This document shows positions 24,055-36,830 of a stretch of DNA of 64,000 nucleotides, one piece after another. Positions within the stretch are counted from its first letter, which is position 1. Each line of letters opens with the position of its first letter. This stretch comes from Delphinus delphis (Eukaryota; Chordata; Mammalia; Artiodactyla; Delphinidae), in NCBI RefSeq assembly GCF_949987515.2, contig NC_082694.2:57782080-57846079 (forward strand), read 5' to 3'. The notes beneath the pieces are model-generated. The model ran no database searches. It was not told the origin of the DNA and was given only the letters and a program-made list of their open reading frames with translations. The position numbers were made by a program, and so were the translations under genes.

Positions 24055-24310
24055 GGTGGAGCAGTGATTAGAGTTATGACTGCTGAGGGTGATTGGAGTC
24101 TGACAGCCTGAGTTTCAGGTCTGGCTCTTCAATGTATTAATGGCCGTGTGACTTTGGACAGGTAACATCATCTTTTTAAGCCTCTGTTTCTCTTCTCTGC
24201 AAATTATGGACAGCAATGACCATATTGAAGGGATAAATTGGCAAAGTTCAAATAAAGAGTTTAGCTTAATGGCCTGTAAATGGTGGTACCATCTTTGTAA
24301 GCAATGTTAA
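24055..24310 (+). mobile_element. MIR element
   Basis: Near-complete MIR order: GCAGTGATTAGAG, GTCTGGCTCTTCAATG, GTGTGACTTTGGACAGGTAA, AAGCCTCTGTTTCTC, then AAATGGTGG near the end. Confidence 0.75.
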
Positions 24311-24578
24311 AATCAAATGGATTTTTCTTGAGACTAACTTCCCTGTCACTAGAAATATTAAACAGAAGAATGATCACATCTCAAAGAGAGTATAGATGGA
24401 TTCTTAAATTCCTTTCAAGTCAGTTTCTAGAATTAACCCACCATTAACTTTGAACATTTGTCAGATATTGATTAAATACTCTTGAACTGATTGATTATGA
24501 AATTGAATTCCCCTCTTACTCCAAATCATACCATGGTGAGTCTGGAAACTATCATTTAAGATATCAAAAATAAATAGA

Positions 24579-24780
24579 GGGCTTCCCTGGTGGCGCAGTG
24601 GTTGAGAGTCCGCCTGCCGATGCAGGGGACACGGGTTCGTGCCCTGGTCCGGGAAGATCCCACATGCCGCAGAGCGGCTAGGCCGTGAGCCATGGCCGCT
24701 GAGCCTGCGCGTCAGGAGCCTGTGCTCCGCAACGGGAGAGGCCGCAACAGTGAGAGGCCCGCGTACCACAAAAAAAAAAA
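24579..24780 (+). mobile_element. CHR-type SINE
   Basis: Full-length copy with minor losses (GGCTAGGCCGTGAGCC). A tail about 12 nt. No clear target-site duplication seen. Confidence 0.92.
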
Positions 24781-25335
24781 AGATACAGATATATATTCCC
24801 TCATGAATGTTAAAAAAACTTTCAAAAATTAAGTCATATCTTAATAGAAGAGAAGGGCACTGGTTAAAAAGGTATTTCTTAAATCATTTTTCTGAACAAG
24901 GTCTGTTTTAGGTAGAGATAGAAGAATCCATTGAATATTTACCCTATTCATAGTAATGTATTATATTCCAATTAATAATAATATATAATAGTAATAATAA
25001 CTCTAGTTCTTTAGTTTCTCCAGCAGCTTGCCCTCTGAGAGATAAGATGCAATCGTATGTAAAATGACATATAAACTCTTATCTATTATGCTGTTATTAT
25101 GCTATTATCCATCACAAGCTGTTGTTGAATTTCATTCAAAGAAATATAATTTTAAAAACTATTTCCAAATCTTCACTAATTTTACCACTGCTTTACCCAG
25201 ATGGATAAAATATTAAGAAATAAAAATTCTTTTTTTTTGGTTAAAACCCTGAGTTCTAGATTCAGACAAATCCCAACTACACTTCTTATTGTCACGTTGG
25301 TCAAGTTACCTAATAACTATCTTGACATGCATTGT
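24781..25335. other. Mostly unique AT-rich sequence
   Basis: A weak MIR-like stretch is near 25250-25320 (TTCTAGATTCAGACAAATCC; GTTGGTCAAGTTACCTAA). Confidence 0.4.
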
Positions 25336-25339
25336 ACTC

Positions 25340-25540
25340 CACTATTTTCCAAGCACACTTCTAAGCAAGTCACATAGATTAATTCATAAATTCTAACAAT
25401 TACCTTACAAGATTGGCAACCACTCTGTGAATAGTTATGTAAAGAAGTGTTGGTAATATGCCCAAGGTCACACAACAAGTAAACAGAAGAGACAGGATTT
25501 GAAGCTTCTTAGCCTCTGTGTTTTCCTGTCCCGCAACTCT
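25340..25540 (-). mobile_element. MIR element
   Basis: Reverse MIR order: TTAATTCATAAATTCTAACA, ATGCCCAAGGTCACACAACA, GACAGGATTTGAAGC. Confidence 0.65.
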
Positions 25541-25736
25541 TTCTTGGCCTTTTAAAAATAGAAACAAATAGATTAATGTATGAAAAAATTAATGTACGAA
25601 AAGTATTCAGCATAGTGTCTGACAAGAAGTGAGAGCAAACCATGTTATTCTCAGATTGTCCACTTAATCTGTTTAATGAGTAAACTAATCATTTGAAACA
25701 ATGTTTCTGAGTACCAACTATATAAGAAATGGTATT

Positions 25737-25930
25737 GGGCTTCCCTGGTGGCGCAGTGGTTGAGAGTCCGCCTGCCGATGCAGAGGACGCGGGTTCGTGC
25801 CCCAGTCCGGGAAGATCCCACATGCCGCGGAGCGGCTGGGCCCGTAAGCCATGGCCGCTGAGCCTGCGTGTCCGGAGCCTGTGCTCTGTTGCAACGGGAG
25901 AGGCCCATGTACCGCAAAAAAAAAAAAAAA
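25737..25930 (+). mobile_element. CHR-type SINE with 3' internal deletion
   Basis: Target-site duplication AAGAAATGGTATTG on both sides (left 25723-25736, right at 25932). The 3' part reads GGGAGAGGCCCATGTACCGC, lacking the usual CACAACAGTGAGAGG segment. Confidence 0.95.
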
Positions 25931-25945
25931 AAAGAAATGGTATTG

Positions 25946-28284
25946 ATTGCTCTTTATAAACTAACATTTATAAATTGTTGACTGGACACTTTTCAGAAAT
26001 AGAGGTTAAACTGTTATTTTAAAGAGAATGGACTGTACTCCATTTTCTTTCCCTCCCTTATTACCTACTTTTCGATAAATGTGTGTCGAAAATTTTACAT
26101 CCTTCCCCGTCTTCACAGTTATGTAGCAAAGATGATTTGTATAAAAATGATAAAATGAGATAAAAATCGTTTAAATGAAAGTTAGTATTGTATTCAGGGA
26201 CCCATCTCACAGACATATTAAACTGCATTTAAATTCCAATTCAAAATTTTAAATGAAGAACAAGAGCTCTACCCGGCATTCAACTTACATCTTAGATTAT
26301 GCTTATGAGCATCAGACCTTCAGGAATTCAACATAAAATTTTCACCAGTATTGTAGAGTTGTGTATTAGTTTTATGAAAATTATAATGAAGTGTATTTTA
26401 ACTATGACAATACAAATTATAAAGAAGTTATTCACTTCTTTTTTTGCAAAGAGAATGTAATGAAAGATTACCTCTTTTTACTTTTTATCAGGCGTGTGCA
26501 GAGGAATCGAGGTCAAATCCACCTTCTACCACTCTATTTTTACTCTGTTACACATTCAAGATCATTTGTTATATTGTTTCCCCAGAGATGATTCTGCTGC
26601 TATTAATTTAAATATTCTTTTGCCTTAAAAAGAAAAATATCTACTTTGATTCACGTAAGGGATAGGGAAAGAAAATCAAAAGATTAGCGACTTAAACAAA
26701 AAATGGGGTTCCTGCAGTTCCCAGAAATCTGTAGTCCCTAATAGGTTACACTTTTTAAACTGTCAACGATCAACAACACTATCAACAAACTGCCATAATA
26801 ATTAACGTAAAGCACATAATTTCCTAAGCAATTCAAAGCACTGAAAACCTAAAACAAAAACACAGTATGCTAAATACCAGACACCCGAAGTTTCGTTATA
26901 AAGAAACAAAATTGGAGTAACACTTATATACTTGGCTTTTGTTCAGTATGTGTGTCCCACAGCCACAGTTTAGGCCCATGATCTTTTGGGGAACACAGAC
27001 TAAATAAATAATTTAGAGAATATATGTCCCAAAGCTCATTTTTTTTTCCCTCAATAATCCACTTGGGTTTAGCTAAAACAAAATATGCCCAATTTACTGC
27101 ATAATTTTATCTATTTTTCAAGGGAACATCTAATAAATATTCATTGACTGGTTTGAGAACCAGATCTCCAAAAGTTCAGCAAGGTTGTGACCTTCCAAAC
27201 CACATCTTCCAAAATGGGATCTGAGAAGGAATTGTTCTTCAATATCTTTGGTGAAATCAAAGGTTCCATTATCCAAAAACAGCATCTGTGATATATTGTA
27301 TAAAATGAACCTCCATCTCAGATATTCAGAGGACACGCTAACATGTCACTAGCTCTGAGAAATCCTGCAGAAAGATAATCTGGGCATGACCTTGTTGTTA
27401 ATGCTAAATGATGATTTAGAATCCGGATGAGAGGTAGCCCATTCACTGCCCTCCCTGACCTCACAGCATCCGTGGCAAACATCAATCATGTCATCGTCAC
27501 TGACTCAGCCTAGATTCGTCTCAGAGTCATTCTCAGTGGATTGTTGCAGGCACCCACCACTAACTGACAAGAGTTAATACATAGGATGAAATATAGCTGT
27601 CATCCAATCATGGAAAAATCCCCTGGAAATATCAATAGTTAACTCTGAAAGAACTGATTTAACCCAGGCCTATGGTTTTAACACAAAGGACAAGCTATTT
27701 AATGGGTCTCTATGCAAAAAGAGTAGAAGGGTGCCTAGCTTACAGAATGCCAGTTTAAGTTCCAACTTGAAGAGCGTCACCCGTATATATGCATAGCTCT
27801 TCTAAAAGTATAGAAAAGTCTTTTGAGTATTGTTTTTGTTGTTTTGGGGAGGTGATAAAGGCACAAATCATATGTTCTCTTTTGATTCAGCCCTCTGTAG
27901 AAGATACGTTTGTGTACTGTATTTGTATGCCTGTGTGCTTTCTTTTATTGTGTTCCCAGAGCACTTAGAATTGAGCTCTCCCAGCATTTCGCACCAGTAA
28001 GATTATGTGGTTCTGTCACTATACTAAACTCCTTGAGTTCCTGGAGCTACATTAAATACCAGGAGACACAGCCCTGAAGAACTTAGTCTGGTGGGGCAGA
28101 GAACCACAGGAACAGGCTGTCGCAAAGCAGTTTCATAGAGAACTATGGGAAAAAGTTAACAGCACAGGCCAGTGGTGACCCAGGGAGGCGGCAGCATACG
28201 CAAAAGTCTGGAGGAAAATATGCCACATTAGGGATGGGAAACAGCAAATAGTTCAGCATTGCAAGAGGTGGCTGTTTGGTTGGG
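25946..28284. other. Unique sequence
   Basis: No gene or repeat recognised. An NF-E2/MAF half-site TGACTCAGC occurs at 27501-27509 in a non-repetitive stretch. No supported ORF. Confidence 0.4.
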
Positions 28285-28500
28285 TTAACTTGTTTTTGAC
28301 TCTTTATTGAAGTGTAGTATACCCCCAGAAACACGTGGCTGTGCGGTTCAACGCATTCTCATAAATAGAATTCACTCACGTGTCCGTGTATTCAGCACCT
28401 AGATCAAGACTCAGAACCATCATCAGCACCTCAGAAGGTCCCCTGATAACCCTTTCCAGACATTTTTCCCCTCTAAGGTAATCACTAGACTGATCTCTAT
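28285..28500 (-). mobile_element. Old L1 3' UTR fragment
   Basis: Reverse old-L1 3' text: CTCTTTATTGAAGTGTAGTA, TGCGGTTCAACGCATTCTC, GGTAATCACTAGACTGA. Confidence 0.6.
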
Positions 28501-28689
28501 CAGTGTTTTGCTATTGCTGAGATTTGAGGTGTGGATTAGCCGGAGGTGAGCCTGGAAATGCGATGACAGAAAAAAAAAAAAACTCCCTTATCTTGCTAAG
28601 AAGGTGGAACTTTGTTCTGAAGGCACTGGCAGGGGAATGGGAGGTGAGGGGGTGGCAGTACAGAAAGGTTGAGCCAGGGCTGTGACCAG

Positions 28690-28790
28690 ATTTGTGATAC
28701 CTCTTAATTTTGTATCTCCACTACCATTTCCTGACACAAAGTAGACAATTAATGTCTGATGAATAACTGAGTGGCTAAATGAATATTCTT
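28690..28790 (+). mobile_element. L2 3' end fragment
   Basis: TTTGTATCTCCACTACCATTT, GACACAAAGTAGACAATTAATG, then TGAATAACTGAGTGGCTAAATGAA, a diverged version of the L2 tail. Confidence 0.5.
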
Positions 28791-28891
28791 TACTTACTCT
28801 AAGTAATGTAGTTATTATTTAAAATCATGTAAAAGTATTCAAATACTCTAACAAATCATGCCTGCGCTAAGGAGATACCAAAAAAATATTT

Positions 28892-29056
28892 ATTTTATTT
28901 ATTTATTTATTTTTTTCCCGGACGCGCAGGCTCAGCGGCCATGGCTCACGGGCCCAGCCGCTCTGCGGCATGTGGGATCTTCCCGGACCGGGGCACAAAC
29001 CCGTGTCCCCTGCATCGACAGGCAGACTCTCAACCACTGCACCACCAGGAAAGCCT
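28892..29056 (-). mobile_element. CHR-type SINE lacking its 3' end but with an A-rich tail
   Basis: The tRNA-derived head and middle are present, but the element stops at GCGCGTCCGGG. An (AAAT)n tail follows directly, so about 55 bases of the usual 3' end are missing. CAAAAAAATATTT flanks both ends (near 28879 and 29057), so the shortened form appears to have inserted as such. Confidence 0.88.
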
Positions 29057-29084
29057 CAAAAAAATATTTTTAAATGATTATCTC

Positions 29085-29260
29085 GTTCTTCTTGTAAGAA
29101 CCAATGAGATAAAGCATGTAATATGTAATAATAATTACTCAATAAATGGTAGCTATTATTGTTATTCATTCAGTAAGCATTTACTGAGCATCTACTATTT
29201 CCAAACGCTGTGCTTTTGTGTATAAAATGATGACTCAGACACAGTCCTTCCTCTCAAAGA
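29085..29260. mobile_element. MIR 3' end followed by reverse L2 3' end
   Basis: CTCAATAAATGGTAGCTATTA near 29138 is the MIR 3' end (plus). CATTCAGTAAGCATTTACTG through CACAGTCCTTCCTCTCAAAG is the L2 3' end (minus). Confidence 0.6.
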
Positions 29261-30485
29261 ATTCATTAATAAAGGCACAGGATGTAAAGTTAAAGAAGAG
29301 AACCTTTCCAGAGATTGATAACAAAACATTAATCCAGGACAAGTCAAAAAGCAACATAAAGCTGGGAGGGAAGGTAGAAACCAAGCTAAAATGTTTATGC
29401 CTTCTTCAGTGGATCAAATGTGTGCTGTGATGAAAGGGAGGATACATTGGGAAGATAAACCACGGGGTGATGAGTAGGAATTGCTCTAAAGAAAGTTTTT
29501 AAATGACTATAGTATAGCATTCATCTCTAGGGTTATATCTACCTTGTCTGTTTGCCTTTATATTTATATGCATTGGCTTAGGATGAACTAAATGGAAACA
29601 ACCAGAATCCTATTGGGGAATTGATATGTATGCTGGGAAAGGGAAGGATTTTAATTCTTCTGAAATGGCCAGTATTAGGATGATGTCCAGAGATCATGAA
29701 CCCAATCTTTGCTGCTTCATGGTAAGAGCTTGATTTAGGTTGGAGGGTAAAGCAGAGTGAGAAGATAGAAAGAAAGAGTTCCTTTGATACTATGATCCCA
29801 AGGTTATAACGCTATCTGAAACTTGGGCCACTCACTGCATCCCCAGGGGGATGAAATATTCTTATTAAACTTTGCTCAGGTCCCACCTGTGTAAGAGATG
29901 AGATGCGGCAACACTATTGAAATCCCTGCCAGGTGGGCAACAGGCAACTCCCAAAGGGCTTGATGAGGAACAAACCAAAAGGTGACAGATGTCCCTATAC
30001 CTGTTGAAGGACTTGAAGGAACATTTGCCTTCCTTAGTGTGCTTCCCTGTCTTCCTAGGAGTCTGTACTGGGTAGTGTCTAGAAAGTCTCTGCTTTTAAG
30101 TGTTTCTGGATCGATTACAGATCAATTTTGAAAAACAAGGAAACGAGAAAGGTAGATTTAATCCATATGTTTCAAAACACTGCATGCCAGTCGAAAGAGA
30201 GCACTTGCCAATCAAAATACCTAGAACTGAGGGAGATTAATGAAATTGGCAAATTATTTTAAAATGTCAGTGTTCTAAAGTGAGCAAGGGTGAGCATTTA
30301 TTTTTAATTGTTTTGCTAATATGTTGAAGAACTGAGCATTATAGAAGTGGTATACAAAGAGGATATACACACTCCAATGGAGGTACTGGAGTGCTAATGT
30401 AACTGCAGTATTAGAGTTATAACTCAGACAATATAAACACAAACAGAAAGCACAGCAGGATAAGGAGAGAAAGAGGAGGGAAAGT
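29261..30485. other. Unique sequence
   Basis: Nothing recognised. Confidence 0.4.
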
Positions 30486-30489
30486 GCTT

Positions 30490-30900
30490 TTAGAGAGGGT
30501 GGTCAAAGGAAATGAAATTTGAGCAGAAAACTAAATGCAGTGAGGAAACAAGTCAGGTGAATAATTGGGGAGAAGATTTCCAGACAGAGGGAAAAACTAG
30601 CAAGTATAAAGGCATTGAGGTAGGAGCATATGTGATCTGTTCTAGGAACAATAAGGAGCCCAATGAGGCTCTATAAAAAGTAGGAGAGTGATAAAAAATG
30701 ACATCAGAGATATAGGTAGCAGCTAATTCATTAGGTCTTTGAAGCCCATAGACTTGGAAGACTCGGTTAGGGGATTTTAATTCCAAGAGTGCTAGGAATC
30801 TACTGAAGGATTATGAACTGAGACATGAAATGAACTAACTTACATTTTTAACACTTAATTCCAGCTGCAGTAGGGAGGATAAATTGTAGAAAAGCAATAA
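30490..30900 (-). mobile_element. L2 internal/3' fragment
   Basis: Reverse L2-like text: GAAATTTGAGCAGAAAACTAA, GATTTCCAGACAGAGGGAA, CTAGCAAGTATAAAGGCATTG. Old; edges approximate. Confidence 0.5.
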
Positions 30901-31840
30901 ATAAATAAGTAAAGCAAGCAAGCAGATGATAATAATAGACACCTTACAGGTCGAGCGTCTACATAATTGGTCATCAGAATCAGAACATTTTTGAGAGTAA
31001 AAGGGGGAAGAATTATAATCACACTGGGTCAACAGCAGTGAACTGGGAATGTCCCAGGCAAACTGGGACATATGCTTGCCCTAATTAAAGGGCTTTTTTC
31101 AACAATAAATTAGTACTGAGTAGGTGTTCAAAGAAAATCAGCCAAAATTAGTAGCTACCAGAATCTTCCACCAAATACTAGTGAACTGAGTATTAATGGG
31201 CTATAAACTAAAAGTAATTCTATGAGAGAATAAACTAGGGACTACTAGGTTAAACCCAGGTAAACTGGTTCTTACTAAAGGAGTTCTTTTAAGAAGCTAA
31301 TTTGCTTTGGGAATACCTAAGCACTGTTGATCATATGCAGTGTTCCCCAGTTATAAGTCTATAGATTTTATTTTTTCAAGAAGATAATATCTTGTGACAC
31401 CAGCCTTCCATGGAACTCAGTATGGGGAATAGCAGTGCAGGAGAAAGGTATGGTCCAGGGATAGCGTGGAGTAGACGATGGATGGATATGATTCTAAGAT
31501 CTGACCCAGGCATTTTAGTTCGATTACTGGGTAGAAAACTCAGTGGTGTGTGGAGCTCCAAACTGCAATTCAAAAGCAGTGTCACGTTGATTTAGCAGTT
31601 ACCAAAATATCAGGGTTGTTCTTAACCCCGGTAGATGCAAAGAAGCCTGTTTTTCATTTTCCATGAAAATCTAATATTTGCTGTGTGCTTGTGGTTCTAT
31701 GGACTTAAGTTGATGCCTGGGAATTTTTAAAAGTAAAAGGTTCTTGGTGCCCTTTCCTCCTCTAGTAAGGACTTGGGATCAGAGTCAAGGACAGTGGGCC
31801 AGAAAACCAGATTCTGAATTGCCATTGACACAGAGGCCAG
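30901..31840. other. Unique sequence
   Basis: Nothing recognised. Confidence 0.4.
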
Positions 31841-31843
31841 AAA

Positions 31844-32310
31844 GTTTGTTTTCTATGTCTGTGAGTCTGTTTCTGTTTTCTAAATAAGTTCATTTGTATC
31901 ACATTTTAGGTTCCACATATAAGTGATATCATATGGTATCTGTCTTTCTCTTTCTGACTTACTTCACTTAGTATGATAATTTGTAGATCCATCCATGTTG
32001 ATGCAAATGGCATTATTTCATTTTTTTATGGCCGAGTAGTATTCCACTGTATATATATACCACATCTTCTTTATCCATTCATCTGTTGATGGACATTTAG
32101 GTGGCTTCCATGTCTTGGCTATTGTAAATAGTGCTGCTATGATCATTGGGGTGCATGTATCTTTTCAAATGAGAGTTTTCTCTGGATATATGCCCAGGAG
32201 TGGGGTTGCTGGATCATATGGTAACCTTAACTTTAGTTTTTTAAGGAAGCTCTATACTGTCTTCCACAGTGGCTGCAGCAATTTACATTCCCACCAACAG
32301 TGTAGGATGT
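31844..32310 (-). mobile_element. 5'-truncated L1 3' end
   Basis: Reverse L1 text covering the ORF2 C-terminus region (TATTCCACTGTATATATATA; ACATCTTCTTTATCCATTC; GGGGTTGCTGGATCATATGG; CATTCCCACCAACAGTGTAG). It parallels 56.23-56.53 kb in the large L1 but is more diverged. Confidence 0.85.
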
Positions 32311-32925
32311 AGAGACCGACCCTTTTTAAATTGCATCTATTAAGATGTCTGTGGATCCTGAATGCCATCCAGTCTGTTTTCATTTTTCAACTTTGACATC
32401 TATTGCAAATGTGGTGAGAATGGCTTTTATATCTTTATCCTATACTCTGACAAAGTATTTAGCCAAAGGCAAGGACAGTGCCATGCAACACATCAGTCAC
32501 TTTCCATCCAGCCTGAGTCAGCAATCTTTGAGCACCGTTATTTAGTAAGGGCTCCACCTAAACGCATAATCAGACAGTCCCTATTCTTCCATTCGGTCCA
32601 AAGTGCTTCTGTGTAGTTATGCAAAACATCCTGATGAAGGTCAGAAATCATGTACCAACAGCACTTTTCTCTTCAGTTAGTTTAAGATCCCTCAGTGTCA
32701 TGAGGTTAGTCTGACTTGACTTTGAACATTGAAACTGTTTGCTTATTTGTACTTTCATAGCTCCTTTTCCAATCTCCAGAGTTCCTCGAAGAGTACTGAC
32801 TGATTCAACGTTCTCTTATAAAAAGGTTTCATACATTGGAATGTAACTTACTTATGCAAAGTATCTGAACAAATTTAGAGGAACCAGCTACTATTTTACC
32901 ATCACTTTTATCTTTGACTCTAGTT
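32311..32925. other. Unique sequence
   Basis: Nothing recognised. Confidence 0.4.
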
Positions 32926-32929
32926 TCCC

Positions 32930-33915
32930 GTTACTAATATTTACTGTCCACCCTCCCATCCATACCTTCAACTTTCTATTCAACCTATTTCCACAGGTCC
33001 CCTTACTTAAACCTAATATGTTGCAGATTAAACTCATCTTGCTACTACCCACCTCACCAGTGTTTCTGGTTTATATAACACTTTAACCTTAAACCAAGAA
33101 GTCAGCTTAGACTCCTTTCTTTGACTTGCTGTCTCCCCACCACAACAAATCAGTCACTGAATCTTTTAGTTCATACCCCCTGAAGGCTCTCATATCCATT
33201 ACTGCCTTTTATAGCTTATTACATGAGTTATTGCAACAGCACGCTAAGAGATGCCCTTCCCCCATCCTGGCCACTCCCAGCTATCCTCCACTTGGTTGCC
33301 AAAGTGATCTTGTTCAACACAATCTTGATCTGGCATACACATATGTAAAATCTTTTAATGAATCCCCGTAACTTCCAGGATAAAATCCAAATTCATTAGC
33401 TTGGGACCAAAGACCTTTGAAACTGTAGCCCTGCGTACCTTCCTAAGCTTGGCCCTCTCTATCTCCCAATAAATGTTCTGTGTCCCGGCTTCACCAGATT
33501 GCTTACGTTTCACTGAAATAGTCAAGAGTGGCTCAGATCTCCATTTCCTCACATGTTCATTGCCGTCTTTCTTCAGTGTTTTTTTTTTTCCCCTCTTTTC
33601 ACTTAACAAACCCTGCACTTGCTTTAAGACTCAGTACAAGAACCATTCTCTCTGTGATGCTTCCCTCCCCATTATCCGATTCTGATTTGTATCCTCCCTT
33701 TGTGTTCCTACTGCACCCTGCATACGTCTCGTGATAATACTTAGTATTGTCAAGGTGTATTTTTCTGCCTCCTCATTTGACTCTAAGCGACTTGGGGACA
33801 CATACTTATCTTACTCATCTTTACATATGAAGGACTTTACATATGAAGGCACACTATCTGACATACGATGGGTGTAGTCCATAAATGTTTATTGAATAAT
33901 GAAACGAATAAGTCA
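32930..33915 (+). mobile_element. Long L2 3' region
   Basis: L2 landmarks in order: ATCATATCC-type pyrimidine-rich text, CCAGGATAAAATCCAAATTC (33376), TTCCTAAGCTTGGCCCTCTC, CAAACCCTGCACTTGC, ACTCAGTACAAGAACC, CTTCCCTCCCC, then CATAAATGTTTATTGAATAATG near 33880. About 1 kb is retained, the longest L2 in the window. A 16-bp unit (ACTTTACATATGAAGG) is doubled near 33820-33850. Confidence 0.7.
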
Positions 33916-35055
33916 AAATCATTCTCATTGGATGAAGAACTAGAAGAAAATGTATGCAAAGGAGTTATGTTTGTCTCTTGTCTTCCACATGCCCCCAACA
34001 GGAGGTCTATTCCTCATTTAACTCCAACCTGTTGAGCTAATTTTAAAAATCTTATTTGTTATTTACATTCTAAGGTCCACCTGACTAACTTATAAACATA
34101 TTTTTGTAGCATTACTCATTCACATGATGTGTGGACTTGGGTGGTTTAAGTCCAGAATATGCGGTCTGTTTATTGTAAGGCTGCCCAAAGTCACCAATCT
34201 CAAAAGCTATCAACCTTACCAGCCTCAACATGAGAGGACTTACACGGAAGAGAGGGTGATTGAAATATCTCTCTTTTAGATGAATATTTTCCTTTTAATT
34301 ATTTGTCTTCCAATATTCAAAAATATTCTGAGAATAACTTTTCAAAAATCAAGCACTGGTTTATCCGGTTATAAAGGGCAAAAGCAACACATGGTGGTAA
34401 CGAAAAGTTTCCATTAGCATTTTTAGCAGGGTTATCCAGATCTTAATCCACATTTTGAAGTACTTGTCATGAGCAGTATTTTCTGTGTTCAGACAGTTCT
34501 GAAATCCTTTTGGGTAATATTTTGAAAAATGGGTTTTAATCAGACAAAACCAAATACAGCTTGGGTAATACCTCCATTTGCATCTGGAAACCTGCCTCAG
34601 TTTACCAATGTGCACATGGGAAATACCAAGCATTTCTAGTCACATCATCTGTTTATTTAGAGCAATGTGGTATCCCATTTAGATAACATCTAAAAAATTA
34701 GATAGAACCTAAAATTTGACTTAGGCTTTGTATTTTTTCCATTTATTAGAGTTAAAGTGTTTCCTGCCAATGAGGAAAAAAATGATAATGAGTAAGCAGT
34801 GAGTGTCTCATCATTGGTAGAGGAGTTTTCCCCCAAATTCTTCAAATGTACCCCTGAGTGGGATTGCTTTATTTAAAAAAAAAAAAAGATAAAATGATAC
34901 TCTTTGAGGACCAAATAATTTCTGACACCTAACAACTGAAGAATCACTGACAGTCCATTATGACAAAGGTTAACCCTAACAACAAAGGAGGTAAGTCTAT
35001 AAACAGGCACCAGTTTCAAGGTTTGGAGATTAAAAGGAAAACTATTACATTCAGA
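33916..35055. other. Unique sequence
   Basis: Nothing recognised. Confidence 0.4.
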
Positions 35056-35059
35056 ATTC

Positions 35060-35210
35060 TATGTCCTGGTTCCAAGTCCCAATTTTGTCACAAAGCAAAT
35101 AATTGGCAAGGCATTAATCTTCTCCAGACCTCTGTTTCCTCTATGGGATGAGGTAGCTGGACTTGGTAACCACTGGAATCCTTTCTTGCTGTAAAGTTCA
35201 TGGTCAAAAG
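35060..35210 (+). mobile_element. MIR fragment
   Basis: TCCAGACCTCTGTTTCCTCTA, GGGATGAGGTAGCTGGACTT, then AACCACTGGAATCC: MIR 3' half. Confidence 0.5.
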
Positions 35211-35534
35211 TTACATGAAACAATGGAGTCATAGACTTGTAACAAGGCTCTCGTTGTACATGTTGGTTTTTTATCTGCTGATACATCTGTGATTTGTTCC
35301 TAGGCCCACTCTTTGTTCTTGATATTGCTTATCATTTTTACATAAATTGTCCTAGTCATTGTCATCTGATGAGAAATAAGGAAGCATAATTGGAAAAGAA
35401 ATAAAAACATGCTTTAAGAATTTGTCCTGGACTTGGACCCTTCTCTTTTCTCCTAAATTTTTAACATAGGATGCGTTGTTCCTCAGAAGACACTTTACTT
35501 TCAGACACAAAGAGAATAATTACAAAAATTATTA

Positions 35535-35650
35535 TTGTGACTCTCGTTTGTTGAGCTACTACATTCTATCTAGACAGACAAGCCAGAATTTGAACATATG
35601 TCTGCCTGACATTAAAATTTATGCTTTATCCACCATGTCTTATGACTCAG
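35535..35650 (-). mobile_element. MIR fragment
   Basis: Reverse MIR text: AAGCCAGAATTTGAACATATG, TCTGCCTGAC, TTATGCTTTATCCACCATG. Confidence 0.5.
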
Positions 35651-36645
35651 ATAATCACCATGCAAAATGACATTATTTATTTCGTGACCATTAAAGAGAT
35701 TGTGCCTATGAACAATCATAAAATTGTGTATCAACTGATATATAGCTTTTCAACTTTATCTTCACTTTATTTATCATGGTGCTTATGTTAAAGGTAAACA
35801 GACAAATCTAGTATCAAATTTCATCTCCCAGCAGTATGACTTCTCACTCAAGTGTTAGCTTCAGTTCTTCATTTGTAAATGAAAAATAGTAATGTAGGCT
35901 TCACTGGTTTTGGTGGGGGAGGGATGGCCAAATGAGATGACGGGTGAGAAAACATAAAACCATGATATATGACAAATAGTTCCCTTTCATTGTTTCCCTG
36001 TGTATTTCCATCTGCATTTTCCGTAGACAATACAACAAAAATCATCAGACAGAAAGACAAAAATTCTTGCTGCTGATCCCAGCTCTGCCAATGGCTGACA
36101 CAAATTACATTCATGAATGCGTGACATGAACTTTCTTGAACATCGGCCAAAGGAAAGATGAAATTAATAACCTCTAGGTCCCATTTGGCTTTACATATTT
36201 ATAATTTATTTAATCTCAAAACAATTTCTCACGCTTGTGTTTCCTCTTTGGAACCTGGAGTTTATTTTTAGTGTATGCAGTAAAAACATTTTTCAAGAGT
36301 TATTGGATTGAGGAAAAAAATACCCAGGTACCTAAAAGAAATAACAAGGAAAATGGGTGTATCATCAAAAGGCAGGGGGACAGCCAGACCTGTCAGGTTT
36401 CTGTGTTATTAGAACTTGGGCCAAATGACTCAAATATTTGATTATAGTGATTGCAGAGGCCTGCAGAAGGGAGAAGGCACATTTGGGTAGATTGAGTCTG
36501 ACCTCACGTTTCTCAAAGCTGCAAAAAGGGAAAAAGTATCAATTAAAAAAAAAAAAGTTGGGAGAAAGAAAATAAAGAAGGAAACCCCATTAAGATGCAG
36601 TCTATAGGTCCCAATGCCTGTCCACTGGCATAAATAATATGGGAA
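35651..36645. other. Unique sequence
   Basis: Nothing recognised. Confidence 0.4.
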
Positions 36646-36649
36646 AAGT

Positions 36650-36830
36650 CACTGGATGATGATGGCAGAAGAACTGGGGTCTAGGCTAGGTTCTCCAACT
36701 CACCAGTTCTGTGATCTTGGTAAATTTATTTTCATTTTCTGGATCTAAGCTTCTTCTACCATAAACTAAGAGCTTGAATTGGATGATCACCAAAGGTCCC
36801 TCACAACGGTTGAATTTTATGTACAGGAGA
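36650..36830 (+). mobile_element. MIR fragment
   Basis: AACTGGGGTCTAGGCTAGGTT, CCAGTTCTGTGATCTTGG, GAATTGGATGATCACCAAAGG, TCCCTCACAACGG: typical MIR order. Confidence 0.6.
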
